Shown: positions 22,743 through 30,946 of the stretch, in pieces
Layout of the letters: every line of letters begins with the position of its first letter
Numbering within the stretch: position 1 is the stretch's first letter
Source of the DNA: Lysobacter arseniciresistens ZS79
Lineage (GTDB): Bacteria > Pseudomonadota > Gammaproteobacteria > Xanthomonadales > Xanthomonadaceae
NCBI RefSeq assembly: GCF_000768335.1
Contig: NZ_AVPT01000002.1
Coordinates: forward strand, 145,387 to 209,386
Direction of reading: 5' to 3'
DNA: 64,000 nt
The notes under the pieces: model-generated
The model's database searches: none
What the model was told of the DNA's origin: nothing
The model's input: only the letters and a program-made list of their open reading frames with translations
Made by a program: the position numbers and the translations under genes

Positions 22743-23847
22743 AGCATCCACCCAACGCGCCGGTGACGACACGCACCAGCAGGCCGAAGCCGCGCCACCC
22801 GCGGCCGGCGACAGCTTCGCCACCCGCCTGCTCGCCTGGTTCGACCGCAGCGGCCGCCACGACCTGCCGTGGCAGCACCCGCGCACGCCCTACCGCGTGT
22901 GGCTGTCGGAAATCATGCTGCAGCAGACCCAGGTACGGACCGCCGCGCCCTATTTCGAGCGCTTCGTCGCCGCCCTGCCCGACCTGCCCTCGCTCGCCGC
23001 CGCCGACCTCGAACAGGTGCTCGCGCTGTGGTCGGGGCTGGGCTACTACGCCCGCGCCCGCAACCTGCGCGCCGCCGCGCGCCGCTGCGTGGAACTGCAC
23101 GACGGCGAGCTGCCGCGTGATATCGACGCCCTCGTCGCCCTGCCCGGCATCGGCCGCAGCACCGCCGCGGCGATCCTCTCGCAGGCCTGGGGTGACCGCC
23201 ACGCGATCCTCGACGGCAACGTCAAACGCGTGCTCGCGCGCTACCACGGCATCGCCGGCTGGCCGGGCACGCCCGCGGTCGAGCGCGAGCTGTGGAAGCT
23301 GGCCGGACAACACCTGCCCGACGCGCGCATGCCCGACTACACCCAGGCGCAGATGGACCTCGGCGCGACCCTGTGCACACGCGCGGACCCGGCCTGCGTG
23401 CTGTGCCCGCTGCAGGCCGATTGCGTCGCCCGCATCGAAGGCCGCACCGCCCAGCTGCCGACGCCCCGACCCGGCAAGGTGCTGCCGCAGCGTCACGCCC
23501 ACGTGCTGTGGGTCGAGGACGCCGACGGCCGCGTGCTGCTGCAACAGCGCCCGCCGACCGGCCTCTGGGCATCGCTGTGGACGCTGCCGCAGGCCGACGA
23601 CATCGCCGCGGCGCGCAGGTGGTTTGACCGCCACCTGGACGGCGACTTCGACGCCGCCACCGAAACGCCGGCCATCGCCCACGCCTTCAGTCACTACAGG
23701 CTGGAACTGCGCCCGCTGCACTGGCGCGGCATCGCCCTGCGCGGCGCGGTCGGGGACAATGACGGCCTGCGCTGGGTCGCGCGCGGGCAACTGGACGCGC
23801 TCGGCATCCCCGCGCCGATCCGCCGCCTGCTCGAAACCGGGCGCTGA
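22735..23847 (+). CDS. mutY: A/G-specific adenine DNA glycosylase MutY
   Basis: A 370-residue HhH-GPD glycosylase removing adenine opposite 8-oxoguanine. Visible: [11 protein letters not shown] with catalytic Glu59, helix-hairpin-helix [13 protein letters not shown], catalytic Asp160 in [11 protein letters not shown], the 4Fe-4S ligands in [17 protein letters not shown], and a Nudix-like C-terminal domain ([25 protein letters not shown]) that reads 8-oxoG. An N-terminal extension of about 25 residues is not conserved. The next gene, yggX, is a classical neighbour. Confidence 0.97.
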   Translation: MTEASTQRAGDDTHQQAEAAPPAAGDSFATRLLAWFDRSGRHDLPWQHPRTPYRVWLSEIMLQQTQVRTAAPYFERFVAALPDLPSLAAADLEQVLALWSGLGYYARARNLRAAARRCVELHDGELPRDIDALVALPGIGRSTAAAILSQAWGDRHAILDGNVKRVLARYHGIAGWPGTPAVERELWKLAGQHLPDARMPDYTQAQMDLGATLCTRADPACVLCPLQADCVARIEGRTAQLPTPRPGKVLPQRHAHVLWVEDADGRVLLQQRPPTGLWASLWTLPQADDIAAARRWFDRHLDGDFDAATETPAIAHAFSHYRLELRPLHWRGIALRGAVGDNDGLRWVARGQLDALGIPAPIRRLLETGR

Positions 23848-23870
23848 CAACCCCCCACACGAGGTCCGCC

Positions 23871-24143
23871 ATGCCGCGCGCCGTCTACTGCGAATACGAG
23901 AAACGCGAAACCGAGGGGCTCGATTTCGTGCCCTGGCCCGGCCCGGCCGGCAAGCGCGTCTACGCCCACATCGGCAAGGGCGCGTGGGCCGCGTGGCTCG
24001 CGCACCAGACCATGCTGATCAACGAGAACCGGCTGTCGCCGATGAACCCCGAGCACCGCGCCTTCCTCGAAGGCGAGATGCTCAAGTTCCTGTTCGGCGG
24101 CAACGCCGAGAAGCCGGCCGGCTACGTCCCGCCGGCGGCCTAG
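23871..24143 (+). CDS. yggX: Fe(2+)-trafficking / oxidative damage protection protein YggX
   Basis: A 90-residue protein with the YggX pattern: conserved Cys7 in [21 protein letters not shown], and [22 protein letters not shown]. The family protects iron-sulfur proteins from oxidative damage. It lies 23 bases after mutY. Its TAG stop overlaps the TAG stop of the opposite-strand lipoprotein gene in a shared CTAG. Confidence 0.96.
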   Translation: MPRAVYCEYEKRETEGLDFVPWPGPAGKRVYAHIGKGAWAAWLAHQTMLINENRLSPMNPEHRAFLEGEMLKFLFGGNAEKPAGYVPPAA

Positions 24144-24577
24144 AGCGACGCGCGGGCCACGTCCTCGGCCTGCCGGATCGCCTTGACGTCGAGCGGCTGG
24201 ATCGTCTCGATCCGGCACGGGATGCTGGTCGACTGGTCCAGGACCACCACGTTGTCGAGGCCGGCGAACACCGCGCCGGTCTGGTCGCTCAGTGAGATCG
24301 ACCGCGCCACGTCCAGCCGCGGGCAGGCGCTGGCCAGCCGCAGCAGGTAGGCGTCGCTCGGCCGCGTCCAGACCACCAGCGCGTCGTCGCCGATCGGCTC
24401 CCAGCTGTGCAGGGTGCCGAAGTAGCTGAACTTGTTGACCGGCGCGCCGGCGTGGTCGAAGTAGATCTGCTGGCGCTGGGTCTCCGACAGCGTCGGGCCG
24501 GTGGCGCAACCGGCCAGCAGCGCGAGCGCCGCGAGCGCGGGCGACAGCCGCGCGGCGGTGAGGGTTTGCGTCTTCAT
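24140..24577 (-). CDS. Small lipoprotein, DUF6491-like
   Basis: A 145-residue protein with signal peptide and lipobox LLAGC (about residue 23). Then come a globular domain containing [21 protein letters not shown] and two further cysteines (ACPRLDV and IPCRIE) that could form a disulfide. It resembles the small Xanthomonadales lipoproteins grouped as DUF6491; the name is from memory and the function unknown. ATG 24577 is chosen because the signal peptide begins there; an upstream frame adds a polar leader. Confidence 0.75.
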   Translation of the reverse strand: MKTQTLTAARLSPALAALALLAGCATGPTLSETQRQQIYFDHAGAPVNKFSYFGTLHSWEPIGDDALVVWTRPSDAYLLRLASACPRLDVARSISLSDQTGAVFAGLDNVVVLDQSTSIPCRIETIQPLDVKAIRQAEDVARASL

Positions 24578-24735
24578 GGCTGACTCCCGGGTGTTTGGCA
24601 CTGGTGTCGCGTCCATCATGCCCCTCCCCGCGTTGCGCGGCACGGCACCGGCGAAGCACGTTCAGCGCGCGGCAGCTTGCCAGCTCTGCCGGCGCCCCGT
24701 ATCATGCCGCTCCTCGCACGGCCCGACCGTGTAGT

Positions 24736-24811
24736 GGCCGGGTAGCTCAGTTGGTAGAGCAGGGGATTGAAAATCCCCGTGTCGGGGGTTCGATTCCCTC
24801 CCCGGCCACCA
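24736..24811 (+). tRNA. tRNA-Phe (GAA)
   Basis: A 76-base cloverleaf: acceptor GGCCGGG (24736-24742) pairs with CCCGGCC (24801-24807), the anticodon loop reads TTGAAAA (GAA), the T-loop is TTCGATT, and CCA is encoded. Its 3' end is duplicated at 26233-26251. Confidence 0.97.
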
Positions 24812-24813
24812 TT
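24795..24813. repeat. att-like repeat inside tRNA-Phe 3' end
   Basis: TCCCTCCCCGGCCACCATT spans the tRNA T-arm/acceptor 3' strand, CCA and two bases beyond. It is identical to 26233-26251. Confidence 0.8.
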
Positions 24814-24833
24814 CTTGAAGTGGCGTAGAACCC

Positions 24834-24868
24834 AAGCCCCGCAAGGCATTCAGGCCGGCGGGGCTTTT
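24834..24868 (+). terminator. Intrinsic terminator of tRNA-Phe
   Basis: A 9-bp stem AAGCCCCGC/GCGGGGCTT (24834-24842 and 24858-24866) with a 15-base loop and a short T-tract, 23 bases after the tRNA. Confidence 0.85.
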
Positions 24869-24970
24869 CATTGGAGGGTGCTTCGCCTTCCATCATCCCT
24901 CCTCCGGGGTAGCACGGCGATCATCCTCGCCTCGATGGGCTCGGACCTCGATCCGCAGCAACCCCGGCAG

Positions 24971-25165
24971 TGACCTGCCCCCACAGAGCCGTACCCGTCG
25001 AAGCTACGCAGAGTCCGTCATCCAGAATGGGCGGACATGCGCGAGAGTCGCTTCACCGCGGAGCAGCTTCAGCCCGGCCAGCTACTACGTCTGGCGGACG
25101 AAGCGGCGGCATGGAGGCCGAAGACGCCAAGCGGCTGAGGGAGCCGGAGAACAACTGTCCGCGAC
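24971..25165 (+). mobile_element. IS3-family orfA remnant
   Basis: TGACCTGCCCCCA at 24971 resembles terminal repeats of IS3-family (IS407-like) elements. An ATG at 25037 follows and opens the typical OrfA N-terminus MRESRFTAEQ. Further OrfA-like pieces occur in other frames: FSPASYYVWRTK at about 25068-25103, then GGMEAEDAKRLREPEN up to about 25152. The normal OrfA is about 90 residues in one frame, so this copy has internal deletion and frameshifts and has lost the right part entirely. From 24869 to 24970 no feature is visible. Confidence 0.65.
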
Positions 25166-25181
25166 GCCTTCCGCCATCCCG

Positions 25182-25633
25182 TCAGGGTTTGACTTCATAC
25201 CGGCTGGAAATCGCGACCCGGTTCCAGGCATTGACGACGATCCCATGCCACGCGATTGCTGCGACTTCGTCCGGCGAAAGGTGCATGGCCGCCGCTTCGT
25301 ACCGGTCGTCGGCGAACTGCCCGTCGGAGATCAGGGTCATGGCCTCGCCCATATCCAGTGCAGCGCGCTCCTTGCCAGTGAAGTAGCCCGATTCTCGCCA
25401 AGCCGAAGCATCGCAATGCGGTCCGTTGTCTCGCCTGTGGCAAGCGCGTCCCGGGCATGCAGCCGGACGCAAAAGGCGCACTGGTTGAGCTGCGAGACGC
25501 GAAGCGCGATCAGATGGGCGAAACCGGAAGCGATGCCGGCAGCGTTCAGCGCGTTTGTCGCGGACCTGTCGAGCCCGACCACGGCCTGGTACAGGTCGGG
25601 AAGGGCTTTGCCAAGGTTGACTCGACTGGACAT
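25182..25633 (-). pseudogene. Frameshifted AhpD / carboxymuconolactone decarboxylase-like gene
   Basis: The first half (ATG 25633, residues 1-80) reads as an AhpD-like peroxidase domain with the redox-type motif QCAFCVRLHARDA. The second half continues in another frame from about 25405 (AWRESGYFTGKERAALDMGEAM ... AIAWHGIVVNAWNRVAI in pieces), where the family normally runs on in one frame. The shift near 25400-25412 fits a one-base loss. There is no homopolymer at the site. No good ribosome-binding site is seen. The gene is probably dead unless this is a sequencing error. Confidence 0.75.
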
Positions 25634-25786
25634 GGGTTTTCTCTATGCAGGGAGGGTTTGTGTGGCGGCCGGCGCGCGTCAGGCCTGAGTGGCGACGATG
25701 GTCAGCGAGGGCCCTACCCGTGTACGGAGGCGATGGGATGCGCACCTGCGAACAGATGCATGGCCGGGCCATGGCTCGGGGTCAAC

Positions 25787-25987
25787 TCATGGCGCGAACC
25801 TGAGCATGCAGACGCCCACGACGACCAGCGCGATGCCGCCCAAACGCATCATGCTCAGCGATTCCCCGAACAGCCAGATACCCACCGCCGCGGTGCCGGC
25901 CGCCCCTATGCCCGTCCAGACGGCGTAGGCGGTGCCGACCGGCAGGACCGTCAAGCTGCGGCCCAGCAACCAGCCCTGTTCCGGCAT
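25787..25987 (-). pseudogene. C-terminal half of an SMR (SugE/Gdx-like) exporter gene
   Basis: The 66-codon frame carries the SugE-type signature LPVGTAYAVWTGIGAAGTA and the final helix (GGIALVVVGVCMLRF) of a small multidrug-resistance / guanidinium exporter. Normal proteins have about 105 residues and four helices; here roughly the first 45-50 residues, including the essential N-terminal glutamate helix, are missing. The sequence before GWLLGRSLTV belongs to other remnants. It is not expected to transport. Confidence 0.75.
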
Positions 25988-26004
25988 GAGATCGGCTGCA
26001 AGGC

Positions 26005-26220
26005 TCAGGGAACAGGCAGCCCGTTTTGCGGGCGGGCCTGACAGCCCGGCTGAGGCGCTCGACGCCGGGAACCGTCGCGCGGCACGGTAAGGCCGCGACT
26101 CCCAACCTTGGGTTCCACACGGTGTGCAGCCAGGTACGCGTCCAAGTCCGCGACGGCATAAGCGACTCTACGGCCCAACCGTGCCTACGCGGGAGCAATA
26201 CCCCTTATGCGCCAATCCTG
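26005..26220 (-). pseudogene. AlpA / excisionase-like DNA-binding protein remnant
   Basis: Reading leftward from 26220, the frame gives WRIRGIAPA, a TAG stop at 26187-26185, then ARLGRRVAYAVADLDAYLAAHRVEP, ending at TGA 26005. The pattern (GIxP ... LGRxVxYxxxDLDAYL) is that of the helix-turn-helix end of AlpA/HTH_17 regulators that accompany integrases. The N-terminal recognition half is absent: the 19-bp att-like copy begins 12 bases upstream. This dates the fragment to the lost mobile element. Confidence 0.6.
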
Positions 26221-26232
26221 AAGGGTTCGGAC

Positions 26233-26251
26233 TCCCTCCCCGGCCACCATT
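26233..26251. repeat. Second copy of the tRNA-Phe 3' end (att-like)
   Basis: An exact copy of 24795-24813. Immediately upstream, AGGGTTCGGAC imitates the tRNA T-arm (GGGTTCGAT) with a small insertion, so the copy extends as a degenerate match to about 26222. Confidence 0.8.
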
Positions 26252-26329
26252 GCTTTGATGTGTGATCAACGCGCCCGCTCGACACGCCGGCGGGCGTCTT
26301 GTTCTGGACCACCATCGTTCGCAGGCGCG

Positions 26330-26359
26330 AAAAAAAGGGCCCGGCAAAATACCGGGCCC
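26330..26359 (-). terminator. Intrinsic terminator of the subtilase gene
   Basis: An 8-bp stem GGGCCCGG/CCGGGCCC (26337-26344 and 26352-26359). On the minus strand it is followed by seven T (26336-26330). It lies 27 bases after the subtilase stop. Confidence 0.9.
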
Positions 26360-26386
26360 GCTTCCAGCATCTGTGGGGAGCCGGCC

Positions 26387-28903
26387 TCAGTCCTCGGCGC
26401 TCCGGTAATGCCCCAGGTAGCGTCCGGCAGCCACCGCGTAGGCGGCCCGGGTGACCTTGCGGGTCGGGTCGAAGTACGCGTGAAGGGTCGGCTGCAGATC
26501 GTACGGCCCTTGGCTCAGGGCGAAGCGCGCGTTGATGAGGCCGAGGTCCAGCGCGAGCTGCACGTAGCCGCGCAACGGTGCCGGGATCTGCGCCGCGTCG
26601 TCGAGCGGGATCCGCTTGCCGTCATGGAACGCGGTGAGCGCACCGGTGAATCCAAGCGCCTGGTCCTGCAACGCAAGGCTCTGCACCAGCGAATACGCCA
26701 GGCTCATGCGGGTGACCGCGTCGTTCGGGCGGAACTCGCCGTTGTGCAGCCCCATCACCCCGTTCTGGGTGTAGCCGAGGTCGCGCAGGGCGGCGCCGGT
26801 GGCTATCGCGGATTCGGCGAACGGGTACGCCCGATCCGTCTGGTCCAGGTCCGAGAAGCTCGGCTGCCCGTCGAACGGCAGGTACTGGCGGATGCTGGTG
26901 CCCATCAGCAGGTACTCGGCCAGTTCGCTGCGCTTGAGGTTCTGGTCGGCCCGGAAACGCCGGTCCGAGTAGCCATCCACCAGCCGGTTGGCAACAGCGA
27001 ACTCGATCGCCTTGCGTGCAGGGTGGCCGGCGATGTCGTCCATGCCGCTGTAGCCGCCGCTGTTGATGAAACCGATCTCGCCTTCCACGGTTCCGGGCGC
27101 ACCGTAGCCGTTGGTGGCATCCAGCGGGTCGAGATCGGCGCCGGACACCGAACCGATGCCGCGCACGGTAATCCGCCAGGTGCCGGCCTTGCCGGGTCCG
27201 CCGGTGCTGACGCTGGGGCCGAGTTCCGGCAGCGAAATCGCCGATCCGTAGCGCACGCCATCCGGGTCGATAAGCACCAGTGCCAGGGTGTTGTCGCCGA
27301 TGTCGGCCCGGGCATTCACCCAGGCCACGTCCGGGCCGACGGTGAAGCTCTGCTCCTCGACTGTGCCGACCGGTGCGAAGTCGACCGAGAACGGCAGCGG
27401 GTCGGCGCCCGGGACAACGGTGGCATTGCTGTTGAACTCGCGCAGCGCGTTGACGGTGCCGCCAAAGTCGTCACGCAGCCCGGCCGCCCCGGCGACCGCG
27501 GCGTAGGCATTGACGTGGCCGGCGCCCGCCTCCCAGAACAGGCGCCCCGTCATGTTGGTCGCGGTCCGTTCGAGGATGTCACGGACCTCGGCTGGCTTGA
27601 GCCGCGGGTTGGCCTCCAGCATCAGCGCGACGATGCCGGCGACATGCGGGGTCGCCATCGAGGTGCCGCTCATGTGTGTGTAGAACGGCAGGTGCTCGGG
27701 TGCGAGGTTGGCCGCGTCGAACTCGGCTGCCAGTGGCGGCAGCGCGCCGGTTGCGGTGCGGGTCGAGACGATGTCGACGCCGGTCGCGACCACGGTCGGT
27801 TCGTTGTAATAGGTCCACTGCACGCCGTCGGGCATGGTGAAGGTGCCGTTCTCGAAGCGCTTGCCCCGCGAGGAGAACCCGGTCAGTACCGCGTCCTTCT
27901 CGCCGGCCCCCACCGAGATCACCCACGGTGCCTGCGCGTACGGGTTGTGGGTGTCCTCGCCGGGACCGTCGTTGCCGGCGGCGAAGACGCTGACGATACC
28001 GCGCTTGTACAACTCGTAGGTGGCGATGTTGACCGGATTCAGCGGGTCGAAATCGCCGGAGCTTCCCCACGAGTTGCTGGTGACGCGGATCGGCGCGTCG
28101 AAGCTGAACTGGTTGGTCGCGGCGTAGTCCAGGCCGCCGACCGCATCGAGGATGAACAGCACCGCGCCGGAGCCGTAGCCAACCAGGTCCGCGCCCGGTG
28201 CGACACCGCGATAGAGGCCGTTCGAGCGTTCTCCGCTGCCGGCGATGGTGCCGGCGAGGTGGGTGCCGTGGCCCGAGCCCAGGTCGGTATTGGGCTGGCC
28301 CTCCAGGTAGGTCATGGGCACGAAGCCCGGCGCCAGGTCCGCGGCCACCTCGGCGAGGATGTTCTGCGGGGCCAGCACGTTCTCCACCACGCGCTCGCCG
28401 AGCTTGATGTCCTCGTGGGTCGCGTCGACACCGGAATCGTTGACCACGACGGTCACGCCGCGACCGCTGAACGGAATCGCCTGGCCGAAATCGCCCGGCC
28501 GGTCGACCGTGTGCTCGGCCCCCGAGACCTGCCGCGCCTCCTTGTTGAAGTAGCGCAGCGGCGCGTTGAAGCGGATCGACAGTACATCGTCGCGTGCCGC
28601 CAGCGCGCGGATCTCGGAGGGCGTCGCGAGCGCCCCGGCGATCGGCAGGATGCGCATGGTGACGCCGCGGTCGATCCCCAGCGACTCCAGCGTCGCTATC
28701 TGGCTGGCGCTGACGGGGGTCGACTGGTCGTAGCTGACCACCACCTGCAACTCGTCGGTTGCGCCCGCCGCGGCCATCCGGGCCAGCAGTTGCGGATCGA
28801 GGTCGGCGTCGGCGAGCGCCATTCCGCTGGCGATCATGCCGGCGGCGATGGCGCAGATGCGGAAGGAACGACGGTGGGCTATCACGGGGGACTGGACAGG
28901 CAT
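26387..28903 (-). CDS. Secreted S8 subtilisin-like protease with SLH-type C-terminus
   Basis: An 838-residue protein with a signal peptide (residues 1-31, ending GMALADA), an inhibitor-like propeptide (about 35-130) and a subtilase domain with Asp156 (VVNDSGVD), His212 (GSGHGTHLAG) and Ser415 (HMSGTSMATPHVAG). A beta-rich region follows, then two or three S-layer-homology-like repeats near residues 630-830 (ARKAIEFAVANRLVDGYSD, FRPNDAVTRMSLAYSLVQ). SLH domains normally hold proteins to cell-wall polymers and are unusual in proteobacterial proteases. ATG 28903 has CGGAG 7-8 bases upstream. A strong terminator follows. Confidence 0.9.
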   Translation of the reverse strand: MPVQSPVIAHRRSFRICAIAAGMIASGMALADADLDPQLLARMAAAGATDELQVVVSYDQSTPVSASQIATLESLGIDRGVTMRILPIAGALATPSEIRALAARDDVLSIRFNAPLRYFNKEARQVSGAEHTVDRPGDFGQAIPFSGRGVTVVVNDSGVDATHEDIKLGERVVENVLAPQNILAEVAADLAPGFVPMTYLEGQPNTDLGSGHGTHLAGTIAGSGERSNGLYRGVAPGADLVGYGSGAVLFILDAVGGLDYAATNQFSFDAPIRVTSNSWGSSGDFDPLNPVNIATYELYKRGIVSVFAAGNDGPGEDTHNPYAQAPWVISVGAGEKDAVLTGFSSRGKRFENGTFTMPDGVQWTYYNEPTVVATGVDIVSTRTATGALPPLAAEFDAANLAPEHLPFYTHMSGTSMATPHVAGIVALMLEANPRLKPAEVRDILERTATNMTGRLFWEAGAGHVNAYAAVAGAAGLRDDFGGTVNALREFNSNATVVPGADPLPFSVDFAPVGTVEEQSFTVGPDVAWVNARADIGDNTLALVLIDPDGVRYGSAISLPELGPSVSTGGPGKAGTWRITVRGIGSVSGADLDPLDATNGYGAPGTVEGEIGFINSGGYSGMDDIAGHPARKAIEFAVANRLVDGYSDRRFRADQNLKRSELAEYLLMGTSIRQYLPFDGQPSFSDLDQTDRAYPFAESAIATGAALRDLGYTQNGVMGLHNGEFRPNDAVTRMSLAYSLVQSLALQDQALGFTGALTAFHDGKRIPLDDAAQIPAPLRGYVQLALDLGLINARFALSQGPYDLQPTLHAYFDPTRKVTRAAYAVAAGRYLGHYRSAED

Positions 28904-29112
28904 GGTGGCTCCGGATTGAGGATTGCAGGGGGTGCCGCCAGTGTTCCCACCCCGCGGCGCCACGTTCCATCCGGGGTTGCCACCACCCGCCACAGGGGAA
29001 AACACCCAGCCGGCCGGGCTTCAACCCGCCGCCGTGGGTGGAACCCCCTACAGACCCGCGCGGGCGGGTGTATTACGCTCGGGCCATCGTGTCTGTTCTC
29101 CGGAGATCCGGT

Positions 29113-29961
29113 ATGTCGTCGCCCCGGTCGAAACTCCACGCCATTGCCGGCGCACTGCTCACCACCCTGCTGGCGCTTGCCGCACCGGCCGCGGCCCAGT
29201 CGCTGCCGGTCACGGTGAATGCCAGCGGCAACACCGCCACCGCGACAGTCGGCCTGCCCGGCCAGGTCCTGGCCGACCTCACCATCACTTTTGACGAAGC
29301 GTCCGGACTGAGCGCCTCCAGCCTGGGCGTCAGCGCCCGTCTGGTGGACCTGTCGGACCCGACACTGCTCGCGCGACTGCCAGACCTGTCCCTGGTCGAA
29401 CTCGACTCCGCGCTGCCGTTGATGATCACTATCGAACCGCCGCCGCTCGGCGGGCTGGCCTTCCACCGCACCGCCCGGGTGGAAGTGCACACGCACCTGC
29501 TCGATTACGCCCCGGCCACGCCGTACCGCCTGATCAAGGCCCCACTGGGCGGCGCGTTCCGCGACATCACTTCGGATGTTTCCCCCGGCAGCGTCCGTGC
29601 GCGCGGCACCACCGGCGGCTTCTCGCAATTCCTGGTAGTGGCCGACCTGCGGGAGACCGGCAGCGTCATCGACACCAAGTTCCACCGCCTGCGGGGCCTC
29701 GTCGACGGGCTGCCGGTCACCGAGCAGCCGGCTTTCCGCTCGAGGCTCGACGCGGCCGAAGCCGCTGTGCGGCACGGCGACTACCCCGCTGCGATGGCGG
29801 CACTCGACGCGATCCGTGCGCATGCCGCGGCCCGGGCCGGGACAGGCATCGAGGACGAATGGCGTGCCGCCGGAGGCAGCCGCAACGACGCAGGCGAAAT
29901 CATCGCTGGCGCCGAGACCCTGCAGTTCAGCATCGCCTTCCTGCGGGACTACGGCCAGTAG
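29113..29961 (+). CDS. Secreted protein of unknown function
   Basis: A 282-residue protein with a clear signal peptide (cleavage near AAAQS, residue 29). A beta-rich middle follows (VNASGNTATATVGLPGQVLADL, RTARVEVHTHLLDY; given as separate pieces), ending in a helical region with EAAVRHGDYPAAMAALDAI. No catalytic motif is visible and I do not recognise the family. It is divergent from the protease gene with 209 bases between the starts; a TATTAC near 29072 may be its -10. It precedes the FHA-kinase cassette on the same strand by 76 bases. Confidence 0.7.
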   Translation: MSSPRSKLHAIAGALLTTLLALAAPAAAQSLPVTVNASGNTATATVGLPGQVLADLTITFDEASGLSASSLGVSARLVDLSDPTLLARLPDLSLVELDSALPLMITIEPPPLGGLAFHRTARVEVHTHLLDYAPATPYRLIKAPLGGAFRDITSDVSPGSVRARGTTGGFSQFLVVADLRETGSVIDTKFHRLRGLVDGLPVTEQPAFRSRLDAAEAAVRHGDYPAAMAALDAIRAHAAARAGTGIEDEWRAAGGSRNDAGEIIAGAETLQFSIAFLRDYGQ

Positions 29962-30037
29962 TCGCCGCCCACACCGCCCGCCGCGGCGGGCACCGGCCGC
30001 TGGCCCACCACGCGCGCCCAGGCGCTAAGATGCCTCG

Positions 30038-30946
30038 ATGCAGGCGCGACTGATCGCCTATCCGCCCGAGGACGCCGCACTGATCCGATTGATCGGACCG
30101 GGCGACGTGATCGATGTCGGGCGCGATCCGGTCAGCGGACTGGTACTCGACCACTCATCCGTGTCGCGAGCGCACGCGCGGTTGCACGGTGCGGCCGACC
30201 ATTTCCGCCTGCTCGATCTCGATAGCAAGAACGGCAGTTTCGTCGACGGTTTCCGCTGCCGCGACATCCGCCTGCCGGCCTCGTGCTGGCTGCGATTCGG
30301 CGACGTGTATTGCGAGCTGGTTCCGGTCAGCGAGGCTGAACTGGCCAGCGCCGAAACGGGATTGCAGCAGCGCAGGCTGCAGGCAACCGCACACACCGCC
30401 CGCATCCAGGGGCTTACCCGGCTGGACGACCTGCTCGAGGCCACGCTGCGTGCAGTGCTGGAACTCGCGCAGTGCGAGCGCGGGTTCGTGCTGCTTGCCG
30501 CGTCCGACGGAACCACCGCCGACTGGACCGTCCGGTCCTGCCTTTCGCTGGAACCCGCCGCGCTCGCCGGCCGCGAGTTCTCCGGCAGCGTCGGCGCGGT
30601 GCAGCAGGCCATCCGGCAGCACCGGCCGGTGATCGCCAACGACGTGAGCCGCGTGGGCTGGCTGGCCCGGCGCGATTCCGTGGTCATGGCCGGCATTAGC
30701 GCCCTCGCCTGTCTGCCGCTGATCGACGGCGACCGCATCCTCGGCGCGTTGTATGTCGACCGCCTGTCGCACGGACCCGCCCTCAGCACGCTCGACGTCG
30801 AGCTGCTGAAGGCATTCACCGAGAACGCAGCGGTCTGGATCTCCGCCCGGCGCGCCAGCGAGGTGCTGGACGCCCGCGCGAAGTCGTTGCCAGACTGGGG
30901 ACGGATCGTCGCCGCGCACCCACTCGCAGCCTTCGGCGACGCATGA
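30038..30946 (+). CDS. FHA-GAF domain protein
   Basis: A 302-residue cytoplasmic protein. An N-terminal FHA domain has the phosphothreonine-binding residues Gly28-Arg29, Ser43, His46 and Asn65-Gly66. A GAF-type sensor domain follows at about 130-285 (DDLLEATLRAVLELAQCERG, ALACLPLIDGDRILGALYVD). FHA reads phosphothreonine, probably made by the adjacent kinase. TAAGAT at 30026-30031 sits exactly one -10 distance before ATG, and no Shine-Dalgarno is visible, so the mRNA may be leaderless. Its stop overlaps the kinase ATG by 4 bp. Confidence 0.88.
   Translation: MQARLIAYPPEDAALIRLIGPGDVIDVGRDPVSGLVLDHSSVSRAHARLHGAADHFRLLDLDSKNGSFVDGFRCRDIRLPASCWLRFGDVYCELVPVSEAELASAETGLQQRRLQATAHTARIQGLTRLDDLLEATLRAVLELAQCERGFVLLAASDGTTADWTVRSCLSLEPAALAGREFSGSVGAVQQAIRQHRPVIANDVSRVGWLARRDSVVMAGISALACLPLIDGDRILGALYVDRLSHGPALSTLDVELLKAFTENAAVWISARRASEVLDARAKSLPDWGRIVAAHPLAAFGDA

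Larger units (their letters stand above)
24795..26251. mobile_element. Decayed integrated element at tRNA-Phe
   Basis: The stretch is bounded by two copies of a 19-bp sequence, one being the tRNA-Phe 3' end. It contains only broken genes: an IS3-type orfA remnant, a frameshifted AhpD-like gene, a C-terminal half of an SMR exporter gene, and an AlpA/excisionase-like frame with an internal stop. No integrase is left. Such scars are typical of islands integrated by tyrosine recombinases at tRNA 3' ends (family knowledge); the element's origin is inferred. Confidence 0.7.

Noticed and set aside
25689..25928. Plus-strand 79-codon frame in the island scar
   Set aside because: Largely antisense to the SMR fragment; composition and absence of motifs indicate a shadow.
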